The position numbers and the translations under genes are program-made. The notes under the pieces are model-generated. The model was not told where the DNA came from and searched no databases. It saw only the letters and a list, made by a program, of their open reading frames with translations. From positions 124,001 to 188,000 of the forward strand of contig JAGXHG010000008.1 in NCBI GenBank assembly GCA_024636345.1: a stretch of 64,000 nt of DNA. Reading direction: 5' to 3'. This stretch comes from Desulfobulbaceae bacterium. Lineage in GTDB: Bacteria; Desulfobacterota; Desulfobulbia; Desulfobulbales; Desulfocapsaceae. Positions 44,427-53,004 of this stretch are shown here, one piece after another (the stretch's first letter is position 1; every line of letters begins with the position of its first letter).

Positions 44427-45488
44427 ATGAGCTTGAAGTCACGTTTCGGACCATTTGGTTACATTAGTATCTTTGTACTGCTTACCATCTATTTCATGCC
44501 CGCAAGTGTGCTAGGGGCAGATGTCGGCAACTGCCTGCTGTGTCACAAATATCCTGGATTAAGCAGAGTTGACGAGAATGGAGAGATGCGGCTTCTCTTT
44601 GTCAATGAAGGCATTTTTAGTAAGAGCGTCCATGGCAAAGTCAAATGTGAAGGATGCCATGTAGATATAACCAAAATCCCCCATGAACCAGCCAAGCCGG
44701 TCGACTGCCTGGTGCTTTGCCATATCATAGAACCGACTTCGGAGCAGAAGTTCACCCATAAAAGTGTTGCAACCTCTTTAGAAGACAGTGTTCACAGCAA
44801 GAAGGACAAGGACGGCAAAGAAAAACCATTCAGCGAGGATATGCCCACCTGCAAGGACTGTCATGACAACCCGATGTTCCGCCCTCTTGCCTTTGTTAAA
44901 AAAGTCAGACCAGGCGTCGCTGAGGATGCTCTGGGGCGCTGTCGCGTCTGTCACACACAAGAAGAATTTATCAACAGATTTTACAATCACATCACCACCA
45001 GGCTGCACAAAAGCAGAAGCCCCCTTAATATTGCACAGTCGTGCGCTCGATGCCATGATGACCCGAAGCTGGTTGCCAGGCACAAGCTTTCCACCAGCGC
45101 GGGAGGCTCCTATGGCCAGACCTTTCACGGCAAGGCAGCCAATCTTCTCGACGAATCGGTACCAGATTGCCTGGACTGTCATGTGCCCAAGGGAAAATCC
45201 GTACACCAGATGTATGAAAACAAGGATCCCCGCGCCACAACCCATAAAGAGAACAGAGGGCAAATCTGCAACTCCGTGGACTGTCATCCAGGAGCTTCCA
45301 CAGATTTTGCGAATTACAAGGTCCATGCCGAATTCGATAAAAAAAGCAACCCGGTCATATACTGGTTTACTACCTTTTTCATCATTCTCACCGGCGGTAC
45401 CCTGTTGCCTCTGATGGCGATCCTGTTTCTTGACCTGCTTCGCCGCCTGTTGCCCAATGCATCTTTTAGTCGGAGGAAAGAGAAATAA
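44427..45488 (+). CDS. Membrane-anchored multiheme cytochrome c (CbcA-like)
   Basis: A protein of about 353 residues. I chose ATG 44427 because AAGGAG lies just upstream and a signal peptide follows at once (cut near SVLGADVG); the GTG at 44331 would add 32 non-signal residues. Heme sites: CLLCH, CEGCH, CKDCH, CRVCH, CARCH and CLDCH, plus CLVLCH (CX3CH) and CNSVDCH (CX4CH). A C-terminal helix (about 308-335) anchors it in the inner membrane. Its stop overlaps the start of a cytochrome b gene. The pair resembles Geobacter CbcA-CbcB, a bc-type menaquinol oxidoreductase for low-potential acceptors. The name is by resemblance only. Confidence 0.82.
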   Translation: MSLKSRFGPFGYISIFVLLTIYFMPASVLGADVGNCLLCHKYPGLSRVDENGEMRLLFVNEGIFSKSVHGKVKCEGCHVDITKIPHEPAKPVDCLVLCHIIEPTSEQKFTHKSVATSLEDSVHSKKDKDGKEKPFSEDMPTCKDCHDNPMFRPLAFVKKVRPGVAEDALGRCRVCHTQEEFINRFYNHITTRLHKSRSPLNIAQSCARCHDDPKLVARHKLSTSAGGSYGQTFHGKAANLLDESVPDCLDCHVPKGKSVHQMYENKDPRATTHKENRGQICNSVDCHPGASTDFANYKVHAEFDKKSNPVIYWFTTFFIILTGGTLLPLMAILFLDLLRRLLPNASFSRRKEK

Positions 45489-46393
45489 TGAAACGATATC
45501 CAGCTATAAAAATAAAAGACGGAAAGAAATATTTTTTCAGATTCAACCTGGACCAAAGAATCCAGCATATCATCCTGGCGCTAACGGTCATTATTCTGGT
45601 ACTGACGGGGATGCCTCTCAAATTCAGCGATGCTAGCTGGGCCCCGTATCTTTATACTATTTTCGGTGGAAGTAAGATGGCACCGACAATACATAAAATA
45701 ACCGGTGCCATTATGCTCATCCTCTTTGTGTACCATGTCATCCGTGTTGTCGGCCAAATCCTGACTAAACAGATTTTACCCCTCAAAAAAGAGGGAAAGA
45801 TGACTGTTGGTCGAGTCACCACGATATTGGTTAAGCAGCCTATGATCCCCAACATGAAGGACGCCTATGATATTATAGGGCTGATGAAGTATCTCCTCTA
45901 TTTTACCACTGTACGACCTGATGGAGATGAATTCACATGGAAGGAAAAATTTGATTACTGGGCACCATTCTGGGGTATGTTTGTCATCGGTCTTACTGGC
46001 CTCGTTATCTGGAACAAGGTGCTTGCCACTCAGATCATACCAGGCGAGATCATCAACCTCTGCCTGATCGCCCACAGCGACGAGGCACTGCTGGCCGCTC
46101 TTTTTCTCTTCATATGGCACTGGTACAATGTCCATTTCTCCACATCCGTCTTCCCCATGGGAACGGTCTTTTTGACTGGTTACCTCCCAGAGGATTTAAT
46201 GGTTGAAGAACACTATGAACATTATGTCAGGGTAATGATAAAAGAGGGGCTGGAGGATGAAATCCTCCCACCCCATGGTGGTCACAAGCCCTTTTGTGAA
46301 AAACAGTTACCTGATGAACCTGACAGTCCATCAACCACTACAGCCGGCGAACAGCCCGATGATACCGTACCGCAGGGAGGGATCAGCTCATGA
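45488..46393 (+). CDS. Di-heme cytochrome b membrane subunit (CbcB-like, FdnI/b561 family)
   Basis: A 301-residue membrane protein with four or five helices. Histidines for two b hemes are well placed: HIILALTVIILVLTG, HKITGAIMLILFVYH and HSDEALLAALFLFIWHWYNVH. The helix pattern and the C-terminal HPMGT-like FPMGTVFLTGYLP motif fit the formate dehydrogenase gamma/cytochrome b561 family. A polar C-terminal tail (Pro/Asp/Thr-rich) follows. It probably oxidises menaquinol and passes electrons to the membrane-anchored multiheme c subunit encoded just upstream, with which it overlaps by one base. It also overlaps the triheme cytochrome gene downstream by 4 nt. Confidence 0.87.
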   Translation: MKRYPAIKIKDGKKYFFRFNLDQRIQHIILALTVIILVLTGMPLKFSDASWAPYLYTIFGGSKMAPTIHKITGAIMLILFVYHVIRVVGQILTKQILPLKKEGKMTVGRVTTILVKQPMIPNMKDAYDIIGLMKYLLYFTTVRPDGDEFTWKEKFDYWAPFWGMFVIGLTGLVIWNKVLATQIIPGEIINLCLIAHSDEALLAALFLFIWHWYNVHFSTSVFPMGTVFLTGYLPEDLMVEEHYEHYVRVMIKEGLEDEILPPHGGHKPFCEKQLPDEPDSPSTTTAGEQPDDTVPQGGISS

Positions 46394-47310
46394 AATGCTT
46401 TCTTACCAAGCTCTACATCATTGCCTTTATGGGGCTGGTCGTTTTTTTCGGTGTACTCATCTGGAAGCTGACCTTTGCTCATCTTATCCATGAATACCAC
46501 GCCCGAAAAGGTGATGTCTCAATCCAGCATACCGGAGAAGCAGACAAAAAGGATCTAGGAAAACAGACCTTTGAAACGATGATCCTTGAAAGCGAGGATC
46601 GGGTAAAGCACTACCTCGGCTACCGTGTGCTCGAAGAGCAACGAATAGAGGGCCATTTCCACCATATCGGTTTTGATATAGGCCCGGACAACAGATCCTA
46701 CTGCCGATCCTGCCACGGTGACATGCCGCATGATAAAGTAAAGGATATTCGTGCTTTTTTGAATATGCACGCCTTCTTTATCGGCTGCCAGACCTGCCAT
46801 GTCAAACTCGAAGAAAGTGAAAAGACAAACGTCTACAAATGGTATGACCGCAAAACCGGCGATATCGTAGCCAGCCCGGTTAATGGGTCTCCGCCGGGAA
46901 CCTATGATGCAAAGATCATCCCCTTTGTTCGTGAGAACGGTAAACTTGTCCGCATCGACAGCGAAGATAAGATACAATTCGCCACTGATTACAAGACAAA
47001 TGAAAAGGTCTTGAGCGAAGGCCAGAAGTCCAAGGCAAAGAAACTTATCCATAAGATTATCAGTAAGACCCCGGTGACCTGTGAAAGTTGCCATACAAAG
47101 AACAACCCAACCCTTCCCCTTGCAGAGCTTGGGTATCCACAGACGCGGATTGACTCAATCACCAGCACAGAAGTGGTGGGAATGATAAAAAACTATACCG
47201 AATTTCATATGCCGAAGATGTTGAGCCCCGGAGAGAAATCGATCACGCCGCAACTGGAGGCGGAACCTCTGCTGAAACAGCAACCGGAACTACTGCCGGA
47301 ACAGCACTAA
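46390..47310 (+). CDS. Inner-membrane-anchored triheme cytochrome c
   Basis: A 306-residue protein with a single N-terminal membrane anchor (about residues 8-30) and a periplasmic domain with three canonical heme sites: CRSCH, CQTCH and CESCH. They are spaced widely, with the third about 120 residues after the second. A conserved-looking HFHHIGFDIGPDNRSYCRSCHGDMPH region surrounds the first. Its coupling to the cytochrome b gene (ATGA overlap) makes it a third subunit of the quinol-oxidising complex or its direct electron acceptor. I do not recognise a more specific family. Confidence 0.85.
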   Translation: MKCFLTKLYIIAFMGLVVFFGVLIWKLTFAHLIHEYHARKGDVSIQHTGEADKKDLGKQTFETMILESEDRVKHYLGYRVLEEQRIEGHFHHIGFDIGPDNRSYCRSCHGDMPHDKVKDIRAFLNMHAFFIGCQTCHVKLEESEKTNVYKWYDRKTGDIVASPVNGSPPGTYDAKIIPFVRENGKLVRIDSEDKIQFATDYKTNEKVLSEGQKSKAKKLIHKIISKTPVTCESCHTKNNPTLPLAELGYPQTRIDSITSTEVVGMIKNYTEFHMPKMLSPGEKSITPQLEAEPLLKQQPELLPEQH

Positions 47311-47323
47311 CCGCCAGGAACAA

Positions 47324-48307
47324 GTGGATAAAGAAATTATGCTTGAATGGCGTACAATCCTCCAGGGGTGCAGCAGATGGCAACGGAGCATATCCTCCGT
47401 TGCCATCTGCTTTTGGCTTCTTGCCTGTGCCTCCACTGTCCATGGAGTCGAACTGACCATGGCAAAACACCTCTTTGATATAAAGGATACCTTTAACCAA
47501 CCCAGTGATGTGGCCGTGGCCAAAAATGGCACCATCTATGTGGTTGACGGAGTCAATGGCAGGATACAGGCATTTTCTCCAACCGGAAAATATCTTTTCA
47601 CCATCGGACACCCGGGAACCGGCCCTGGAGAATTTGCCTTTCCTTTAGGAATGGATATTGACAAATCAGGCAGGGTCTATGTTGCCGATTCCAGAAACCA
47701 CAGGGTCCAGATATTCACAGCCAAGGGGGATTTCATCTCTGAGATCCCGGTTCCGGATAATAACGGTACCAAGGCAGACCCAACAGATGTCGCCGTGGAT
47801 GATTCTGGTAAGTGGTTCTTTGTGGCAGACAACAATAATCACCGTATTCTCAAATTTGATACTGGTTCAAAAAAGCTTACCAACAGCTATGGAAAACCCG
47901 GGGCTGAGAAGTGGGAATTCCGCTATCCCTTTCTCATGCATCTGCATAATAATAAAGACCTCTACATTGTTGATGTAATCAACACCAGAGTACAGGTGGT
48001 GAACACAGCGGGCAAATTTGTTGCCTTTGTCGGGGGATGGGGCGTGCAAAAGGGACAATTTTTCAGGCCCAAAGGGGTCACTGTTGATAAAAACGGCCTC
48101 GCCTATGTCAGCGACAGTTATATGGGAGTAATTCAGCTCTTTAATATCACAGGGACATTCCATTCTGTCCTCGGTGATCCTGCAAGCGGTGGGGTAAGAA
48201 AATTCACCACCCCTGTGGGGCTCTTTGTTGACGACTCAATGCGCCTCTATGTTGTGGAAATGCTTCCAGGGCGACTCAGTGTCTTCAGCCTGGACAAGGC
48301 GCAATAA
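47324..48307 (+). CDS. Exported NHL-repeat beta-propeller protein
   Basis: A 327-residue protein with a signal peptide that includes a late LLACAST site (about residue 38), so it may be a lipoprotein. Six NHL repeats follow, with motifs such as PSDVAVAKNGTIYVVDGVNG and FPLGMDIDKSGRVYVADSRN. The start is GTG 47324 with AGGA upstream; ATG 47339 is an alternative. NHL propellers bind proteins or other polymers and often accompany surface cytochromes of metal-reducing bacteria. It lies between the membrane cytochromes and the 18-heme cytochrome and is probably a scaffold or docking factor in the same operon. Confidence 0.85.
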   Translation: MDKEIMLEWRTILQGCSRWQRSISSVAICFWLLACASTVHGVELTMAKHLFDIKDTFNQPSDVAVAKNGTIYVVDGVNGRIQAFSPTGKYLFTIGHPGTGPGEFAFPLGMDIDKSGRVYVADSRNHRVQIFTAKGDFISEIPVPDNNGTKADPTDVAVDDSGKWFFVADNNNHRILKFDTGSKKLTNSYGKPGAEKWEFRYPFLMHLHNNKDLYIVDVINTRVQVVNTAGKFVAFVGGWGVQKGQFFRPKGVTVDKNGLAYVSDSYMGVIQLFNITGTFHSVLGDPASGGVRKFTTPVGLFVDDSMRLYVVEMLPGRLSVFSLDKAQ

Positions 48308-48334
48308 CAGTGCATCGCCAACAAATAGTTTGCT

Positions 48335-50560
48335 ATGAATAGACCCTCAGCCTGCATCATCTTCCTCCTTTTCAGCACCATACTCTTGTATTATACGTCC
48401 ACTCTTGCCGAGCAGACACCACCCCGCAACCCGAACTCGGCCAAAGAGTGTGCGATCTGTCACTATCGATGGATCGACACATTTTTCATCGATGGCAAGG
48501 GAACTGACTTGGTTCCCTATCAGGCGACAAGGGTTGTCGCCGAACAAGAAATGTGTTTTTCCTGCCATGACGGCAGTGTGGCTGACTCGAGAGGAAAGGT
48601 CTATAACGACCATCGTCATCCCATCAACAAACCTCCCCCCCCGGGCATGGAAATCCCGGCCATCTTCCCCCTGGACGATAAGGGAAACATGCAGTGTTTC
48701 ACCTGCCATACTGCCCACGGCGTATCCAGTGAGATGGGGATAGAGAGGGCGGTCTTTATCCGCACCTCAAATGATAATTCTTCCATGTGCATGATGTGTC
48801 ACAAGGGTAAAGAAGGTGGCCCTGCTGCGGGCAACCATCCCATTGGCACAATTAAGCGTTCAATCCCCGAGAAGATGCTCGGCCGAGGCAGTGTCGAGGG
48901 AACTGACAAGAAGCAACTCATCTGCCAGACCTGTCATACCGTTCATGGTTCACCGTATGACAATTTTCTCGTGGACAACAACCGCGATTCGGCCCAGCTC
49001 TGTCTCGATTGTCATGCAGAGAAGGGTGGCCTCGTGAACACCGGGCATGACTTGCGACGCACAGCCGCGGGTGCTAAAAACAGTAAGGGACAGACCCCGG
49101 AACAGTCAGGGGTCTGTGGCGCCTGTCACCTGGTGCACGGCGCAAAGAAAGGAGCACTCTGGGCAAGAGAGCTTCCTGTCAATAGCAAAAACATGAGCCA
49201 GGACCTCTGTATAAGTTGTCATAACAGGCAGGGACTGGCCCCTGAAAAGCTTCTCAAGGGATATGCACATCCCGTCAATATCTCACTCAAAGACAAGGGG
49301 ATGAAGCCTGAGTTACCAGTCTATGATCTTAAGGGCAAACAGGTACCCTTCCAGTCGAAGGAGGCACTCTTCACCTGCCTCACCTGCCATGACCCGCATC
49401 AGGGAGGAACAGCCAGACAGGCGAAGATGACGCCTTCCCGTTCCAGTTTTCTTCGGGTAGAGGGTGGTCAGCCGGAGAGACTGTGCAGACAATGCCATGT
49501 ACAACAGGCACGCATAGCCGGGAGCGATCATGATCTGCGACAAACGGGACCTGCAACAAAAAATGAGAAAGGCCAGTCGCCGCTCGAGTCTGACGTTTGC
49601 GGCGTCTGCCATCTTGTGCACGGAGCTCAGGCAGAAAATTTGTGGGCCAGAAATGTCGCTAACAAGAACACCTTCCCAGCCCAGGACCTCTGCCTCACCT
49701 GTCACAAGAGCAAAGGAGAAGCCGGGAAAAAGGTGATCGGGGATCATTCCCATCCCGTTGATATTGATCCTGCCAAAAAGGGTATCAACACCAAACTCCC
49801 CCTCTATGACAGGCATGGGAAAAAGTCTGGTAACGGAATGATCGCCTGCCTTACCTGTCACGATCCCCATCAATGGAATCCAGAAAATCCAGGAGATCAT
49901 GGCGGCAGCAAACCAGAAGGCAACTCAAAAAACAGCTTTCTCCGTCTTGAGGTCGCACCAAGACCTGTGTTGTGTGCTAATTGCCATGGGACAAAGGCAT
50001 ATGTGGAAAAAACCGACCACGACCTCACCATAACCGCCCCGACAGCAAAAAACATCATGGGCCAGACGCCAGCAGAGTCCGGAGTCTGCGGGGCCTGCCA
50101 TGTCATCCATAATGGGAAAAACAGTGTGCGCCTCTGGGGTCGTGACTACGGCAGCGGTAAAGGTGTTATGGACAGGATGTGTAACAGCTGCCATAGTGAG
50201 ACAGGGTCGGGTAGCAGCAAGGTGCCAAAGGTATCCACTCACCCGGAAAAACAACTGATTGCCAATCCGGGAAGAAACATCAAGGGCAAGGCAAACTACT
50301 TCCCCCTCTTTGACAATGCCACAGGAGCCTTCAAAACCGTTGGCGATATAGCCTGTGCCTCATGCCATGATGTGCATCAATGGGACCCGAAAAAGGCATT
50401 AAAGGGCCCAGGCGAGAATTCCGAAGGCAAGGCCACAAACAGCTTTTTACGAATGCAGACTTACGACATGATATGCAAGGATTGTCACGGCCTTGATTCA
50501 CTGTTCCGTTTTAAATATTACCATGACAGTAGAAAAAGAAAACCCATACCTGCGCCATGA
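48335..50560 (+). CDS. Large exported cytochrome c with 18 CXXCH motifs
   Basis: A 741-residue protein with a signal peptide (about 1-25). Eighteen canonical CXXCH sites are present: five in the N-terminal 200 residues, twelve in three repeat modules of about 162 residues (starting near 220, 382 and 545) and one near the C-terminus. Each module runs LCxxCH, HDLR, a KGQTPExSxVCGxCHLVH block, then two more sites of the type LCxSCH and CLTCHDPHQ. The doubled-CXXCH pattern is that of the paired-CXXCH family. No anchor or barrel is visible, so the protein is probably periplasmic or extracellular. It may relay electrons between the inner-membrane complex and the surface protein further downstream. 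Confidence 0.92.
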   Translation: MNRPSACIIFLLFSTILLYYTSTLAEQTPPRNPNSAKECAICHYRWIDTFFIDGKGTDLVPYQATRVVAEQEMCFSCHDGSVADSRGKVYNDHRHPINKPPPPGMEIPAIFPLDDKGNMQCFTCHTAHGVSSEMGIERAVFIRTSNDNSSMCMMCHKGKEGGPAAGNHPIGTIKRSIPEKMLGRGSVEGTDKKQLICQTCHTVHGSPYDNFLVDNNRDSAQLCLDCHAEKGGLVNTGHDLRRTAAGAKNSKGQTPEQSGVCGACHLVHGAKKGALWARELPVNSKNMSQDLCISCHNRQGLAPEKLLKGYAHPVNISLKDKGMKPELPVYDLKGKQVPFQSKEALFTCLTCHDPHQGGTARQAKMTPSRSSFLRVEGGQPERLCRQCHVQQARIAGSDHDLRQTGPATKNEKGQSPLESDVCGVCHLVHGAQAENLWARNVANKNTFPAQDLCLTCHKSKGEAGKKVIGDHSHPVDIDPAKKGINTKLPLYDRHGKKSGNGMIACLTCHDPHQWNPENPGDHGGSKPEGNSKNSFLRLEVAPRPVLCANCHGTKAYVEKTDHDLTITAPTAKNIMGQTPAESGVCGACHVIHNGKNSVRLWGRDYGSGKGVMDRMCNSCHSETGSGSSKVPKVSTHPEKQLIANPGRNIKGKANYFPLFDNATGAFKTVGDIACASCHDVHQWDPKKALKGPGENSEGKATNSFLRMQTYDMICKDCHGLDSLFRFKYYHDSRKRKPIPAP

Positions 50561-50646
50561 TATAGGCAGGAACGGTTTTTGGATTTGCAAAGAAGAGCCA
50601 AGATCCAGTACTATAAAATAGATACAAAACGGGACTAAAGTTTTTC

Positions 50647-50859
50647 TTAACTGTCAAGTCTCTTCTGTTTGTAAACATATTTGACGAATTCCTTAAAGGT
50701 CTTCTTCGGCGCTGCCTCTCCTTCGATCCGAGGTTGCAGGCTTTTCAGGTTGGAGAGCCCATGATAGCGCAAGCAATGATCTAAACCAAAGCGCGCAGTT
50801 TCTGGGTTGATGAATTTGTGATTGTTGCTGTGATCCAGGTCAGGTCCTGCTTCCCGCAG
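50647..50859 (-). pseudogene. Unidentified 71-codon C-terminal gene fragment
   Basis: An open frame without a start, bounded upstream by a stop, coding a protein-like C-terminus (FGLDHCLRYHGLSNLKSL and KKTFKEFVKYVYKQKRLDS). Composition is normal and unlike random sequence. I could not assign a family; the basic end would suit a transposase or another nucleic-acid-binding protein. Confidence 0.4.
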
Positions 50860-50994
50860 TTAACGGTGACGGTCTGAAGATCAGGGGGGGGGTACCGCCA
50901 TCATGGTGTTTTAGCATAAAAATCAAGCCCTGAATGAATACAATTGGTAATACAATATATTATGTTATAGAAGTATAGAAAGATCGTTGGAGAT

Positions 50995-51407
50995 ATGAGC
51001 GTAAAAAATACCTACTACAGCTACAACGGGGGTTCCACCCAGACCGGCACCACGGTATCTATATACCTGCGACATCCGGGACAATCCCTTACACGCTGCT
51101 CTTCTGGTCCGAGGACTGGTCAGGCAATATCGAGACTCAGCACAGTGTCAGCTTCACAGTTATCAGTGGTGGCGAGACCTTCCGAATGGTCTGGAACAAC
51201 AGCGATGGATATGACTCTCCTTTTATTGCTAACTCACCTTGCACCGGTGTCCCTGCTATTGATGCTGACATTTGGATAGATTGGACCATTAAACGCGGGA
51301 CCACCACCGTGTCCACAGGCTCGTCTGCTGCGTGTCCCGGCTGGAGTGGCATCAATGAAGTTAGTGTTCCGATAAGCCCCACGAAATATAATGTGACAAT
51401 AACTTGA
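50995..51407 (+). pseudogene. Frameshifted remnant of an extracellular beta-domain protein
   Basis: Two overlapping frames join into one protein-like sequence. Frame 1 starts NTYYSYNGGSTQTGTTVSIY, then after a shift near 51060-51075 frame 3 reads ATSGTIPYTLLFWSEDWSGN and continues to VPISPTKYNVTIT before a stop. This matches the 'YY..NGG..T.GT.V..PA.SG...YTL.FWS.D.AGN' pattern of OmpL47-type domains found at the C-termini of large surface cytochromes, as I recall. It is likely the tail of a lost relative of the giant cytochrome nearby. Confidence 0.65.
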
Positions 51408-51785
51408 TGGAACAGTGAAGGATACGATGATGAAACTTCTTTCCCGGACAATTTAGTCACGACACCCGGTCAGTTAATCCGGTTGAGCTACTAGCCGGCA
51501 CCTGCATGCCTCCAAGGTGATCACGATTTTCTTAGTGACATGCAGGGGTTTGAAGTTCTGCGAAAGACGTTTAATCGCTGCTCATTTTTGATATTAGGAC
51601 TAAAATTATTTGGACTGGGAATTATGCAATCATCCCGCATGAGAACGAGTTTTGAAAGAAATTTTAGATGGTAAGATGAAAGGGCATGCAGTCCTTATCA
51701 ATAGCTTTTTGTTGAATAGGTATTGATGGAAGGTCGTTACAGGTGTTATTTAATTATGAAGACAGGGAGGCTATAAATTAAGATT

Positions 51786-52505
51786 ATGATTGTTGAAAAT
51801 AAACATCAGATTATTTTTTATGTCACACGGAATGCGGTCGGCTTTCTAATGCTTGGTTCCTTCATTCTGTTCCCGCTGACAACGAATGCCCTTGTAAAGA
51901 ATACACACCACGATTTTTCAAATGCGGCATGGGGCAAAGATGAACTGTGCGTTGTCTGCCATACGCCCCACCATGCCAATAATACGGTCTCGCAATCGCC
52001 ACTCTGGAACCATCAGGTTACAGTCAACTCATACACATTATACAGCAGTCCGACATTAGACGCCACACCGGCCCAACCCACCAGCATCACCAGGCTTTGC
52101 CTGTCCTGCCATGACGGAACAGTCGCGCTGGACTCATTCGGGGGGGTCACGGGGACGACGAATATTCGTGTTCAAACATCTCGAGCAGTGCCGATCGCGA
52201 TCGGCACTGCATTGAGCAAGCATCATCCCGTGGCAATACTATATGATAAAGCACTCGCTTCACAGGATGATGGACTCTATGACCCTGATGCACACCCTTC
52301 CGGTCTAGGCGGTACCATCAGCCACGACATGCTCAATGGAGGTGTGTTGGAGTGCAGTTCCTGTCATGATGTTCACGTCGCCCGGGGGACAGGAAATTGC
52401 ACGGACTGCCATGATTTTAACTATCCAAGCTATTACCTGAATACAAAATCTCTTGTCAAGTCCAATGAGGGCAGCGCACTTTGTTTCACCTGCCACAGGA
52501 AATAG
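51786..52505 (+). CDS. Exported cytochrome c with 5 CXXCH motifs
   Basis: A 239-residue protein with an N-terminal hydrophobic signal or anchor (about residues 14-36). Five canonical heme sites are visible: CVVCH, CLSCH, CSSCH, CTDCH and CFTCH. The first is followed by TPHHANN and the second by DGTVALDSFGG, a pattern of the doubled-CXXCH family. It has further histidines (KHHPVAI) suitable as distal ligands. It follows the decaying region and precedes the giant cytochrome gene by 499 bp. A small relay cytochrome serving the giant protein is plausible. The start is preceded by only a weak ribosome site. Confidence 0.85.
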   Translation: MIVENKHQIIFYVTRNAVGFLMLGSFILFPLTTNALVKNTHHDFSNAAWGKDELCVVCHTPHHANNTVSQSPLWNHQVTVNSYTLYSSPTLDATPAQPTSITRLCLSCHDGTVALDSFGGVTGTTNIRVQTSRAVPIAIGTALSKHHPVAILYDKALASQDDGLYDPDAHPSGLGGTISHDMLNGGVLECSSCHDVHVARGTGNCTDCHDFNYPSYYLNTKSLVKSNEGSALCFTCHRK

Positions 52506-53004
52506 GACTTTTGATCTGTTACAATAAAGAGATTTTTTTTTCGAATGTCTCACAATGAAGAAAATTAAAGGTTGTTTTTTTGATTATTTTCAGTCATTTT
52601 AACTCGAAGAATCCGGTTCCTCAACTGCTTTGAAAAACCAAGTGACAGGACATGTCTTCTATGGTCACACAGAAAACGTATCTTGACGATTCTTCGTCAC
52701 CGGCTCCTGTTTGTTTTGATTTCAGCAACAATGCGGTCGATTGATTCATGCTGATCGGTGAAGGCTTATTCTTCCATCATTATGCCCTGATGGTGGATTT
52801 TTGATGATCCTTTTTTCATGTTCAAAAAGCGTCATGTTTGGCAACGATGGTTCCAGCCTGACAAGTTGGCGCTTATCACAGCCGGTTAGCAGTAACTTCA
52901 GCACCTCGACATTCTTTTCGATCAAAGTGTCTTTGCATTCGTAAGATGTAATATCTACCGACATCCACCGACCTAAATTTGGCAAGTGTATATTAAAAAA
53001 AGAG
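52506..53004. other. Intergenic region upstream of the giant cytochrome
   Basis: 499 bp. A minus-strand open frame crosses into the next gene's start (52746-53087). It contains protein-like stretches (KDTLIEKNVEVLKLLLTG) but no identifiable domain, and may be another relic. No RNA or clear promoter box was found. Confidence 0.4.

Larger units (their letters stand above)
50561..51785. other. Decaying region between cytochrome genes
   Basis: About 1.2 kb without an intact gene. It holds an unidentified minus-strand gene fragment (50647-50859) and a frameshifted beta-domain relic (50995-51407). A stretch of about 380 bp after that shows nothing recognisable. Confidence 0.65.
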
